From contig NC_087064.1 in NCBI RefSeq assembly GCF_963678635.1, positions 15,865,802 to 15,929,801 of the forward strand: a stretch of 64,000 nucleotides of DNA. The letters run 5' to 3'. Made by a program: the position numbers and the translations under genes. The DNA is from Symsagittifera roscoffensis. Its lineage: Eukaryota > Xenacoelomorpha > Acoela > Convolutidae. The notes beneath the pieces are model-generated. The model was not told the DNA's origin. It did no database searches and saw only the letters and a program-made list of their open reading frames with translations. Shown in pieces: positions 46,001-55,800 of the stretch; the first letter of the stretch is position 1; the number at the start of each line of letters is the position of its first letter.

Positions 46001-48984
46001 TTCAGTCCATCCGGGAGATATGCATATCCCGGAGACAACGCAAATACTACTCTCAATGCCACTTTGTTGAATGTTCCCTCCTTTGTCGCGTCTACCACTT
46101 CACCCATTGACTCCAGGATGTCTTTTATCGCGGGCCATACTGCGTTTTCTGCTGTTGCAGGATCTCTGAGCCTGCTCAGAAAACCTCTACTGTGTAGATG
46201 GTCATTGATGCCAGCAAACACAATCGTTATCGGGTTCATCTCTGTCTGCCTCTGTACCCCTATAGCCAATGACACTGATTGCAATAGGTCTAGGTCAACT
46301 GCGGCCAGCATTATGACGTCCGGCCAAAACAAAGACTTAGAGGTGTACACGAACTCTGAATTCGCTACTACCATGATCTTGGCCTTTCTCATTTCTGCTT
46401 TGTCGTAGGCGGCGAAGATGCTCTCATCTTTCTTTATTGCTGTCAATCCGCCATATCTCTGGGCATCACCATCTTGGTTCACTTGTTTTGGGTATACTCT
46501 CTCCTTCACATGACTAGGTGGTGTCGTCAGTTGCTTGAATATCTTCACGTGTTGTCCAATTGGCGCTCTCGCCGTCAGGAATCTTCCTGGCCTTTCCTCA
46601 CGATTCCTCTCCTCATGGTTCAATCTGACATCCTGCAACGGTCTTGCATTCACAGGTCCCATTGTGTTATTGGAGGGCAGTCCTTCCAAGTCAGCAAATC
46701 TTAAGGCTGTCGTGGAGCTGAAATTTATGCTAGCGGCTATCAACCAGTCTACGCCGGTTATTGAGTATAATCTGCTGACGGATAGCGTCGCTCCATTTAG
46801 CATCCTCCTTGCATCTTCGATGAAGCTTACTTTCTGCAGGTCCAGCTTCATCAGTTCTTCTTTGTATATGTGCCAGGGAGACGGCATGGGTCTAGACCAT
46901 AACAATGAGCCTCTGTTCGGTCTCTCTTCTCGACTGCTACTCGTTGTCTCCGATCTAGTGTCTGATCTGGACGTGCCTGCTACTCCTTCGTTTGGTTGGT
47001 TGACGGGTCCTATCCTTCTCCTAGGATGAATTGTTCTCCTCGTCGGTGCTTCTCCCAACCGATCCTGCACGTCAGTTCTTCGACCTGATTCGCTGGAGCT
47101 TTGTTGCCGGTAATTTATTGCGGCTGGGACTGTACCCAAACGCGTTTCCAGGTTAGGAGGCACAAAGGTAGTGATCACCGTATCATTCACCGTTCCCTCT
47201 TCCTTCAGTACTCCTGTGTCAGAGAGTTCTGCTTCTAACTCGTCCAACCGTTCTTGGAAGACTCGATTCAACCAAGCTTGTCCCTCAATTGTGTCAAAGT
47301 GGATGCCATCCGAAGTCAGTCTGGCTTGCTCCATGGCTCTCAACTCGTGTTCAATGTCCATAAGGATCATTCTTCCGGCATTTCGATTTGCTAGGTTTCT
47401 TAAGATGTTGTTCCATCTCATGACTCCCTCGTTGTGCCTTCTTCCTGATGCTGTCAGGTTTCTTGCGTTCATTGGCACCGTGCAAACGGTCAGTACCGCG
47501 CAACTGAACTTCTGCCAGAGAGTGGTGAACAAACACACCATCATTGATTCCCACTGTGCTTCCTGCTCGTCTGATCCTCTGGAGATATCATTCGTCCCAA
47601 CTAATATCATCACACTGGGTATCCTCCCGGGATTCATCAGCTCCACCATCCGGTATAATTGGGCAATTGTCGCGCCTCCAAAGGCCATCACCGTGGTGAC
47701 CCATGAGGTCCTCAAATTCGTTAGCACTCGGACCAAGCTGTCTCCCAATATCAGGTGAGATGTCCCGAGTGGTGGTTGCTGCAGGTTTACAGCCGGGCTC
47801 CAGGTAGCTCGATTGAAGCAGGCTCTCGGATCTGTCTCCGGAACTCCCGTGAAATTATACTTTAATTGATTATTCTTCTGCACGTCCATTACACGAGACA
47901 CTTTCTTCGCTGGCATCTTCCTTACTTTTCTCTCTGTGATCTTCGAACTCCCCCTGAGTGGCGTCACGTCACTTATCCCTTGTCTGATTATTGTCTGGGA
48001 GAGTTGTACTCTGCCCGTATCGTCAATCGTTCCATAGGGTGCAGTCACCCCGGAACCTGGTGCATTCTTGTTAGCGACCAATCGTCCAGCGGTCTCTATC
48101 AGTTTTCTCACTGTCTGTTCTACGACGGGATCACCCAAGGTGTCACTAGGATCCGGGATTGTTACTCGGTTCGTCTCTGCTGGAAGTCGTGTCTCCGTTG
48201 TTTGACTCATTTCTCGAGGTGTCAAGAGCTCCATCGGGGACTGCCCACGAGGAATATCCCTTGCAGGTATCACTTTCTCAATGGACGTCGTCAACGCCAC
48301 CTGCTCCGATCGCTCTTTGTATTCCTGCCTTAAGCGTTCGATCTCTTGACCCTGCTTTTTGTTGCAGTCTTCAAACAACTTTCTCCACATGTCCCGGTCT
48401 TCCTCCATCGCCAGCATGGTCTTCGTCATATCGTCTAACTCCTTCTTCGTACTTCTCAACTGATCGTTCATCTCGTCCAGATCTTGTATGGTTTGGTTCG
48501 TCTGAACCTTCTGTGTTACTTTCGCCCCTTTTGGTGGCACAGCTACTCTCAGTGGTGAACCAGACGAGGTCGCCTCACTGTTCATCTCCTGATGCATTCT
48601 CGTCAGCCCAGGTTTGGGCTTGGAGGGCATTGGCATCTCACCTGGTTGGTAAGTCCTAGAACTTCCCAACCCAGGCTCATTCGCCAAGTCACTCCCTGAG
48701 AGAGCCCCGTTTCTCCACCTCATCACTCTCATGTTCGGGCGGTCTAGTACTCCTCTTTCTCCATATGCTGCCATCAACAGGACTTCCGTGGGGCGGTCCC
48801 CACGGTTGTCGTGCCCCAAGATGTTAATCAGGGCGGTCAGCAACATGACCACCTCTGGGTCCTCCAGAGCGAAGTCTCGTTCGATCAGCCGACGATAGAT
48901 CGCATCTACCATCGGTCCTACATATGCCTCTGCCAGGTCCATCAATTCATCCAGGTTGAAATTATCCATACTGTTCTTCTCCAA
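40024..48984 (-). CDS. Giant second ORF of the retrotransposon, SGNH hydrolase plus unknown regions
   Basis: 2,986 residues, uninterrupted, starting MEKNSMDNF. A coiled coil lies at ~160-230. An SGNH/GDSL-hydrolase domain covers ~405-585 with all four blocks: GDS with Ser416, a block-II glycine (FGGATIAQL), GTND with Asn465, and DGIH with Asp559 and His562. Such enzymes hydrolyse esters. A second, degenerate block follows at ~885-1090 (VVANSEF, then AGINDH), apparently without the serine motif. Residues ~1,660-1,800 are acidic low complexity (Gln/Asp/Gly/Glu-rich). The remaining ~1,200 C-terminal residues are globular-looking, with cysteine-containing stretches, and unrecognised. No signal peptide or clear membrane anchor was found, so it is not an evident envelope protein. 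It is in a different frame from Gag-Pol, 397 nt downstream. SGNH domains are known in some retroelement proteins such as CR1 ORF1; the role here is unknown. Confidence 0.88.
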   Translation of the reverse strand: MEKNSMDNFNLDELMDLAEAYVGPMVDAIYRRLIERDFALEDPEVVMLLTALINILGHDNRGDRPTEVLLMAAYGERGVLDRPNMRVMRWRNGALSGSDLANEPGLGSSRTYQPGEMPMPSKPKPGLTRMHQEMNSEATSSGSPLRVAVPPKGAKVTQKVQTNQTIQDLDEMNDQLRSTKKELDDMTKTMLAMEEDRDMWRKLFEDCNKKQGQEIERLRQEYKERSEQVALTTSIEKVIPARDIPRGQSPMELLTPREMSQTTETRLPAETNRVTIPDPSDTLGDPVVEQTVRKLIETAGRLVANKNAPGSGVTAPYGTIDDTGRVQLSQTIIRQGISDVTPLRGSSKITERKVRKMPAKKVSRVMDVQKNNQLKYNFTGVPETDPRACFNRATWSPAVNLQQPPLGTSHLILGDSLVRVLTNLRTSWVTTVMAFGGATIAQLYRMVELMNPGRIPSVMILVGTNDISRGSDEQEAQWESMMVCLFTTLWQKFSCAVLTVCTVPMNARNLTASGRRHNEGVMRWNNILRNLANRNAGRMILMDIEHELRAMEQARLTSDGIHFDTIEGQAWLNRVFQERLDELEAELSDTGVLKEEGTVNDTVITTFVPPNLETRLGTVPAAINYRQQSSSESGRRTDVQDRLGEAPTRRTIHPRRRIGPVNQPNEGVAGTSRSDTRSETTSSSREERPNRGSLLWSRPMPSPWHIYKEELMKLDLQKVSFIEDARRMLNGATLSVSRLYSITGVDWLIAASINFSSTTALRFADLEGLPSNNTMGPVNARPLQDVRLNHEERNREERPGRFLTARAPIGQHVKIFKQLTTPPSHVKERVYPKQVNQDGDAQRYGGLTAIKKDESIFAAYDKAEMRKAKIMVVANSEFVYTSKSLFWPDVIMLAAVDLDLLQSVSLAIGVQRQTEMNPITIVFAGINDHLHSRGFLSRLRDPATAENAVWPAIKDILESMGEVVDATKEGTFNKVALRVVFALSPGYAYLPDGLKFVYAMVALLSEGKYDVIISAPNRMIEMENLRPLKAELPAVWSDISNAMRGFKDHALHMLVLDEVLGLELSNFSRQLKLKPGIDDDHRVITAMSNDLWFRAMEVASEDTRRKNSLETRAHLEAMVLRTKPEANQWLHLNPRVAALGADAFQQGPVMITKIYAYLLKEVNLAENAGEKTAEFVNRMCQITLETFWTQEVKGQEGFERTDSMLEGLGAGWTASFLAKVYPKVSHYLIKEFLQAVVKVSIVELIALFVTFGAENFVKGPVILLTDGIQNLRLDGLLTLIAITHGNLGGLMKLARCPEQMKERVRNLDMKKSTDSWNKIRDLRHTLIQYLLQQNRFGTGEDETIEREEDVRRHVGGMPLLTDLSLAMRIDPLALIRGVTEFVTVIYGPAVTFAFPDVKVEAYRRSVLHLNLISAVDGSTLNWCEQHALRELMSEDLLFAKISEPEMTVINFDDHFCDRMGEVERGHIEVFPKLWNLRPYDKTNGEMTRVPRLTAAYHKVREETKDWGDYKKLPEAIPEFPLIRRMLLGAVSVVQTPRLRAFETNERRVGNFSATMDPYFVGRNAAVLQYTRFAYTDQATRRRISSAATPKPEGFDEEWRRLGSAPMRMRGRTELPEASVILTSVRKEMKVAGILQTRIFLAPFGCEETKVVHGEEEDKSAGTLLIPRFQEEADDDKQGPSNSNGDKSEGDDGQGGNRQTEEPMQQDQAGGEDDRASTGGTSSLDFNIFSDLENNADTLETTEPADEGISTLEPPSAFEEMKRNLPESSSPGNTRNNDQRILMESPRRRRIEASARVPFLGTLPEEEWEVHHRDHESRTGCKLDRVAFMEEVWTVIQSYGTQSILKTGLNQPLVREVLDKLDECEGRLSELLIDSATDESEANSPIKMTPQDNEGEVVYLSRTRRGTMRSKMVIDKINAMKMKLGSRVMPRRIGKTKVDSEISMKAGNSAKRKRVEEVMDLGQGDYQLSGTDRILTDIAMVPPILMAGLKSTGYKSKRSDRTLTGATLEMEILSQCGESKMRDFKPSPMNHGKGSVAGQLTPVEYNRLTVSETVSIDEPTGGYMEMLEYRNSARGHVMALEEEKAMEGYLETMLQGTTLKQKAYGTLASSDVQAETIEQLVSLPWKAVVLRYFEEEMRTTPRIHALVAVPYVRTELQLRLAWCMMGLTSEEYDSGERKRSKEEKVFLMTNLRDLIVQEGAAVACAKRRDALCFIRFLIEQISVPALSTCVKMLKEGDERTKAMFLLAMLDMQQSKPMRVNMKEPEELEPMKKIDEIRRFSNKELRLTKESMGALPKSSEYCGPIKKKSYSYVSGIIGIAYNPFLSEDIRDCFFDYEQAVLLRFWTSRIVTTKSVNNPQAKLGLVLEEEVTAPSVPKSDKRVEFGLGFSDELLRTSLMAVWELMKPSWCPSPNADSILRATQDVQRELNVDCNLRDLNIIYNVMITASKSNGEDRMELPGWGPEDWVKPGSCLAEVCGLEGHVCGSLDCVKTLEKQHKQLTVLFGNVVMKARTETELIADCHGGTDVNLVTALGFYSMFGSLESLLNLEQKHEMVTAISVEVFPGVLQTEQKYIGKWREAIETEMNIRHSETYCRPSGARYLVGSTLAPMCKSRYPVHFVAVDVKSTRTIVDQAFSVPKCVRLARMSEKSYELLCKIFSAVPERTKEELESILGEKFMGYVSGNFSDFEKQKQRGSTVTDYNAVDENDEIHRVMMEVEPLLEASGKRNWRSIMLTHDEFPCHCLLQTWWYPKRSNLVLIWDSGELLSMGLPDSSQPITIVIVGVMMAIRWLEAYVRENNRQEAPTREQLQKLDCLKDLDLFETMCKVLNIPMEVKKIWARKRLTPWFRANMTAWLYEYAKKHMSKHGRVYSEYQLDIGAGAFKRAFVTHRNAVTTAVKRISRTSERSGNEKAEMLKEDLERNVALCLHNSFCRNRESNVDPLPCCKQRVEEQKCWRTASNSVRIVNDVLQDTETESAESASQEEEMEH

Positions 48985-49381
48985 ATTTAATTTGATTTCG
49001 ATTTCAAGTTTTGACTCAAGTGAGCAATTAAATGATCAATCAGGATCTAGAAAAGAAATCACGAATGTCACACTTGTCAATTTCACCCTAACATACATCG
49101 TTAAAATTTGCTTAAAGACAGTTCAGATAAAAAGATATTTATCCTAAAATTTATTAAAATCAATTGGTTTCTAAAATTTTGGAATTCGACCTAAGATTGG
49201 ACAGTCCAAACTTTGGATCTATTCCCAAGATCGTCATTTAGTTGTTCATGGTCACTAACCCCTACTTACCCATGATCTTAATAACCTAACACATAACATA
49301 ACATAACATAACATAACATGACACACATATCACATATTACATGTAACTCGGTCTTTGGCCTAACACCCTCTCGCACATCAT
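48985..49381 (-). other. Spacer between the two giant ORFs, with (ACATA)n
   Basis: 397 nt with stops in all frames. The pentamer ACATA/ATAAC is repeated about six times at 49,288-49,320. Because the ORFs are in different frames, the second needs its own initiation. An AG (AGAACAG) four codons into the ORF, just before an in-frame ATG, could serve as splice acceptor, but its pyrimidine tract is poor. Confidence 0.6.
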
Positions 49382-49850
49382 TCAGCCTATACTTAAGTAA
49401 TATTTCTTATGTAGATATACTTGTATGTTCGTGTCAGAGAATATCACGTGTACAAGCGCGTACAATTCCCGAGGATGCAGTCTTCCTCTATTTGGATCGT
49501 ACACTGGAAGCGAAAGCTCCTTCACGTCCATTTCCACAAGGAAGTCCCTCAGCCTCGTCAAAGACAAGACTAGATTTTCTGGGTCCACGTGTTGCTTCTC
49601 TGTCGCTCTCGTTACCAGGAAGCATAAGTACTTTCCCGGTATTTGCGACACCGCCGGGGGTAAGGCTGCTACGCCCCCTATCCCTGGTCTTTGCTTCCAA
49701 AGGAATTCCACGTTTTTATATTCCCTCTTAAAATCTGCCGCTAGCGCCGTCCTAAAACTCATGTCTGCGGTGATAGCTACCGCACATGTTCTGTTTGTGA
49801 GTATGAAATCACTGTCTGTTAGTACTATGTTACTCGAATATTCATTTGGT
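49382..49850 (-). other. Macrodomain-like C-terminal domain of Gag-Pol
   Basis: Residues ~3045-3195 run parallel to the human ADP-ribosyl-hydrolase TARG1 (OARD1). KYLCFLVTRATEKQHVDPEN matches its strand-loop 'YYLITKK', and LSLTRLRDFLVE..VKELSLP and IFSDTNIQVYLH match the final helices and strand. Positions that align with TARG1 Lys84, the GAG loop and Asp125 read Arg, RTA and Gly here, so TARG1-type catalysis is not expected. It may bind another nucleotide ligand or act structurally. The call rests on remembered family sequence, not on a search. Confidence 0.65.
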
Positions 49851-52800
49851 AAGTTAAAATATGACTCAACTACCCTGCCTATGTCAGGTTTCTTAGGTTC
49901 TTCACCTGTTTCTGCTTCTAAGTTTCCTGTTTCTCTTGCTATTCTCAATTTTTTTATTATCAAGTTTTCAGTGTGGGTAAGTCCTACCCCCACTCCCCGG
50001 ACAAAAATATCCATCGGCGTCCCCGTCGATCGCATACCGGGTATTAAGTCAAGATTAGAAGCTGGAATGAGAAGTTGTCCTTCCTGGGCAGCCCAGGAAG
50101 GATCATCTCGTTCGGTCTTAATGTATTTCGCGCTTTCGCGATCTACGTCTTGAATCGTAACGCTGGTCTTTTCAGGGTCTGATGTCATTTCGTTCAGCCA
50201 CTCTAAGACACGCAAGTTCGTCAGGTCTTGTTCATTTGACTGCCGTTGCTCATCGTCGAACTCCACCTCGGGTTTCGACCAGTCGTCAACCCACTCATCG
50301 TTGTGATCATCGACTATGTCAATGTCCTGTGACACTGTTATTTCCTCTAAACCCACTACTTCCTCCACTATTTTCTTTAGATCTATCCTATCCACTACAA
50401 AGTCGTCACCGTAAGGATTGTATTTCTTTCTTAGTCTCGTCCCGTCTTTCTGACGAGTCTGCATCGTGAACGGAAGATCTGGTTCCATGTTCTTGGGAAC
50501 CTCTGTCTGTTCGGAATCCTGCCAATCTTCCTCTGCGTAGGGCAAGGTTTCATCGTCCGCTTCGATCTGTTCGTTTGGATCCAGGTCCAATGGTGTATCC
50601 GTACCTTCCTCTACGACTTCGTTTCCATCGTTCTTCTCCCTGGTGCCTTTTTCATTGACCTCACAAGCAGGATCCATCATTAGATAATCCCCTTCTTCCA
50701 TGTCTGCAGGTATACACCAGTCTTCTGTCGATGGATTGTGTGGCTTGATGTTCTCGTAGTGGGCGGCTCGGCCAGTACTCAGTCTATAAAAGCGTCCCTC
50801 TTGGTGCACCTCTGTAATCATGAAGGGTCCCCTCCACTTCTTCAGAAGCTTTTTTGTCCCTTTCGGTGGTATAACGTTCTGAAATACCCATACGTAGTCT
50901 CCCACCGAGTAAGCCTTTGCACCAGCTGCTTTCTTGTCGAATCTTTTCCTCTGCCTTGCCTGTGCCTGCTGAGTGTTTCGTCTACACAGGTCGTTCAACT
51001 CCTGTTGGCGTCTGATCACGTCCCTCACGTAGACCTGTGGGGATGTTTTCTTTCCCTCATACTCTGGGTAGAAGAATGTCAAGGGTAAAGACTTCTCGTG
51101 TCCCGTCAGCATCATGTGTGGACTGACTCCAGTGGTGGAGTGTTGCGTGCTATTATAAGCTCCCATCACCTGTGGAAGGTATCTGTCCCAATCGGTCATG
51201 TACCTGGAACAATATACTCTCAGCATCGACACTAACGTCCTATTCTGTCTTTCCACTAAGCCATTCGTCTGAGGGTGGTATGTCGTGGAGTGAGCCTGAG
51301 CGACTTGTGACCGTCTCATAAGCTCTTTCGTAAGCTCGCCTACGAAAGCCGTTCCATTGTCCGATTGAAACGTCATTGGACATCCGTGTCTTGCTATCCA
51401 CGTATTGATCAGGTGGTCGCATGTCTCTTCCGCCGAGGCAGTTATGCAGGGCACGGCCTCTGCATACTTCGTGAAGTGATCTATCATGACCAAGACTTGG
51501 TTGTAACCGCTGTCTGTCATGCATATCTTCTGGTGATCTATCTGCACCACCTCGTTGAATTCAGACGACTCAATTGATTGTAAAGGAAATCGCAACTTCC
51601 TAGGATCCTTGACCTGTTGGCATGACAGACATGCTGTCACCCATTTCTCGCATGCCTTTTTCATCCCAGGCCACTCAAAGCGCTTCAGGATCCTCTGATA
51701 CACTTTGTCGATCCCTTGATGGCCCATCTGATCATGCGACCTGAATAATAGTTCTGTCTGATAGAGTTGCGGCAACACTATCGCGTTGTATTTGTATAAG
51801 ACCTTGTCTTCTTCTCTTCTCCTGCAAGCCACGATCCCGTCCTTGTTCAGATATAATCTCCCCTCCTTCTGCATGAAGTATTGTCTCAGGATCCTATAGC
51901 TGTCTTCTTCCAGGTCACCTTTGTCAGGTGCACCGTTTTCTATCCACCTTTTTAGGTTGCTTGTCATGCGATCATTTCTCTGCGCCCTTAGAAGGTCCGA
52001 GAGTCTGTATCTCGCCTTCAAGTACGTCTTCATGATTCTCATCTGACTGTTCAGCTCGTTGGGCTGATGTGTGTCTTCTTCCATCTTAACGCACCAAATC
52101 TTCGCCAACGGTTGTGTTTCTTGTTGAAACGGCTGAAGATCAGTCCTGACTACCTCTTTCTGCGGCAACAGGCTTATCGAACGTTTCGATACCGCTATCG
52201 TTTCTAAGTCATCCGCTGCGTTGTCAAAGACTCTTTCGCTTGGTATTAGGTAGCGATCACTGTCAGGATCCTGGTACACCTCTCTGTCCAGGTTTCTCGC
52301 CCGAGTTTCCACTAGTAGCGTGTGTATCGCCAGTTCTGACAGTTCTGATCCCGAGGTCGAATCCCTGTCTGAATAGGTGTTCATTCTCGAGCTTTCTGAC
52401 TTATCATCCGTCGAAGGTGTTGTGCCGGAGACTGCACGCTCCTCCAGATCATGTCCGTATTTCCTTCGCATCCATCTGAACTCCCCGGACAAAACTTTGT
52501 TCTCTAGGTCCTGTTTCTCATCAGGAATTTTCTCGTCTATCTCGGACTCCCCGGACAAATTCACTTGTCCCGGGTGTTGATCTTGTGATTGCTGGTTTTT
52601 CTCCTCATCCTTCTCCCCGGACAAATAGTCTTGCAGCAGATTTTGTTCTACCTCTTCACCCTCTTTTTCCCGGTCTACAAAGGTGACGGTTTTCTTTCGC
52701 TTGCTGCTCCCCTGTTCTTTCCGTCCGTAAGAAGTACTGGTTAAAATCTCTTGGGGTATTGAGGATACTAGTTGCTGAACTATTGTCCTGCAATCCCTCT

Positions 52801-55800
52801 TGTTCTCTTCGTGCTGTTGTCTGGACGGCATGATCTTCACTTTCTTACTGACTGTTAGCGATGCCACTGCTGCTGTCCACTCGGGGTCATCTCTGGTCAC
52901 TTCTCTTTCTAAGAATCCACCCAGCATCCGCATTACTTGTGGTGTGACTTGCACCGTTTTATCCAATAATGAGAGGCTGTTTATATTCATGCGAGAGAGT
53001 TCTTGCTGGACCAGGTTCGAGCGCAGCAACAAATCTAAGGGGACTGGATCCTCCTTGGACAGGATCTTTATCTCAGCTGCTTTCTCTACAGGTAACTCAG
53101 GATGCCCTGGAATTGGATGTCCAGACTTATCCAACCATCTCGTTAAGGGAAGCGCTTCATAAGTTTCTTTGTCCAGAAACGAGAATCCCTCCTTTACTTC
53201 CGCCTGATTGGCCTGCTTCTGCTCCAATCTTTCATAGAACTCAGTTTTCTTGCTGAGACTGTCAGCATTCTGATGTTTATCACGCATCCTATGTTCGATT
53301 ATCATATGGTAGCCATCCAATCTGACTATCCATCTACCAATATAACTCTGATCCATCGAGTAGGTCTTCAACCAGGATAACGCTCTGTTGTCCACGCGTA
53401 ACTTGAAGGGAGCGCTCCCCAAGTATGCACGATACTTTTCCACGAAGGTGACTACTGCAAACATTTCTGCTTTCGGTGCGCCATATTTCATCTCTGTGTC
53501 ACTCAAGACCTTGCTGCCGTATGCAATGGGACGGAGGACTGTTCTTCCGTTCCATTCTTGCTCCTGATGCAATATTCCTGAGATGGCCACTACCGATGCG
53601 TCTGTGTCAAGGACATACATGCCCTTTTCTGTAGGCATGCCCAGCACTGGCGCTTCGCACAGTTCCCACTTTATGTTCTCGAAAGCAACTTGTGCCTCAT
53701 CATTCCATTCGAACTTTTTCCCTTTGTTGCGCATCAGCTTCTGCATCGGGTACACCTTGTCCGCGTATCCTTTTATGAATTCTCGGTAGTAATTGGCAAA
53801 CCCTAGGAAGCTCATGAGCTGTGTGTCCGTTCTAGGAGCTTTCCATGTCAGCACAGCCTCTACTGCTTCTGGATCTGGCCTCACACCATGCCGGTCCACC
53901 ATTCTTCCCAGGTACTTGATCGAATCCCTAAGGATTTCACATTTCGATGGTTTGCATTTCAAGCCTGCTCTTTTCATACATCCGAAGACCTCATCGAGTC
54001 GATCAATGTGATCCTCCAGGGTTGGTGTCGCTATGACTACGTCGTCCACGTAGCACATCAAGAGATTCCCGTACTTTTTGGTCACTCCTGTCAAAGCCTG
54101 AGCCATCAGCCTTTGAAAAGTTGCTGTCGCATTGCACAAGCCGAAGGGCATCCTCTTCCACTGGTACAATCCCAATTCGCACGCGAATCCGGTTTTCTCT
54201 CTGTCCTTCTTTCGCAGAGGGACCTGCCAGAAGGCAGAACCCAAGTCCAGTGTGGTGAAGAACTTTGCATCACCAAGTTTGGATAGGCTCTCGTCTATTC
54301 GCGGTATCGGGTACGCATCTTTAATCGTTACCGCGTTCAAGTAACGAAAGTCGCAACAAAATCTAAGCTGCCCCCCTTTCTTTTTCGCCATTACTACTCC
54401 GCAAGCCCATGGTGATTTCGAGGGTTCTATCATGTCGTATTCAAGCAACATTTCTATTTCCGCTCGGCACGCTTCCGATTTATGTGGCGTCATTCGCCTT
54501 GCGCCTTCCCTATGGGGAACGGCGCCCTCTTCTAGTTCGATTTCGTGTTCGACGAAATTACAGCAACCGATGTCCGCCTTATGTTTTGAAAATACTTCGG
54601 CGTTCCGATCTAGGAGGTCCCGCAATTTTTCAAAATCTCCCTCACCTATTTTTCCTTTTAAATGTTCTATTTCTGGCAAAACCGGTTTGTCAGAATCTAG
54701 TTCATATGACGAGGGGCGTTCCGGAAAATTCGAGCAGCTTGATAAGCCGTCCTCCGTTTCGGATTTCATTGAAAACAATTTACGAATAGATTTTAATTCA
54801 TCAATCCTCTTTAAAATTTTATCTTTATTTGCATGATAAGGACAGTCTTTCACACTATATTTCTTCAAGTTTTGTGTCTCTTCATAGTCGGTCCTCATCG
54901 GCAATGCGTAACCAAGCTTCTTTCCACGCTGGATTGAAACCGTGGTGTCCAGTGTGTTCAACAACACACTGACACACAGTCCGTTTCGCGTTACCGAGAA
55001 GCTCCGGCCTAAAATCACCGAACTCTGACTATTTGGATTCGGTACTAAGCAAACCTGTTTACTATCACTTAACGAATTTAAATTTCTCATTCTAAAAATC
55101 GCTACTACAGCTTGTCCTGGTTGTAACTTTACTTTTCTATCCAAAAAAACTGGTACCTTATTTTCATCTGTTATTATCCTATTAATGGGTCTCTTAACAT
55201 ACTTTCGGTCCGGGTTTCTAATCCGTATTAGACCGTTGTTTAAGTCAATCATCACGTCAAAGTTCCTGACAAAATCTCTGCCCAAGATGAATTGGTCGGC
55301 GTCGTCCAGATTCTCTACCACCAGGAAGCTCATCCAAAGGTTCCGTCCTCCCATGTGAAGGACCGTCACCGGTGTTCTTCCGGCTACGTAGATAGCTCCT
55401 CGATTTGCAGCGGCTAGTCGGAGATTCGTAGGAATCAGATCTCCCCGCGTGAAGCCCATTCTCTCCCAGGTTTTTATCGGCATCACGCTCACCACCGCGC
55501 CTGTGTCCAGAAGCCCTGTGACTCCGATTTTTGTTCCGTTGGTGTCAAGCAGGTGTGCTGTCACATCTGCTTCATATCCAATATGTACCGCGTCTTGTTC
55601 CATCATGGCGTCATGGCCTATCCTGCGGACTTTGAGTTCCTCTTCACCCAAATAGATCTGCCCCATTTGGTCATCATCTGTTGTTATGTAAGTCCTGGTG
55701 TAGATGCTGATTCCATCCACGTTCAGCATTATTTGATACGGCCCATAGACCTCCAAGTAGCGTCCATGAAGTTTCTTCATGCGAGGGCCACCCGTCGTTA

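Noticed and set aside
45677-46408. Long plus-strand frames opposite the giant ORFs, such as this 243-codon one and 49,425-50,153
   Set aside because: They are antisense shadows of the intact minus-strand ORFs, with composition following from the sense codons and no recognisable domains.
40024-48984. Second ORF as a retroviral envelope gene
   Set aside because: No signal peptide, no fusion-peptide-like segment and no C-terminal membrane anchor were seen; an SGNH hydrolase and a large acidic linker are present instead.
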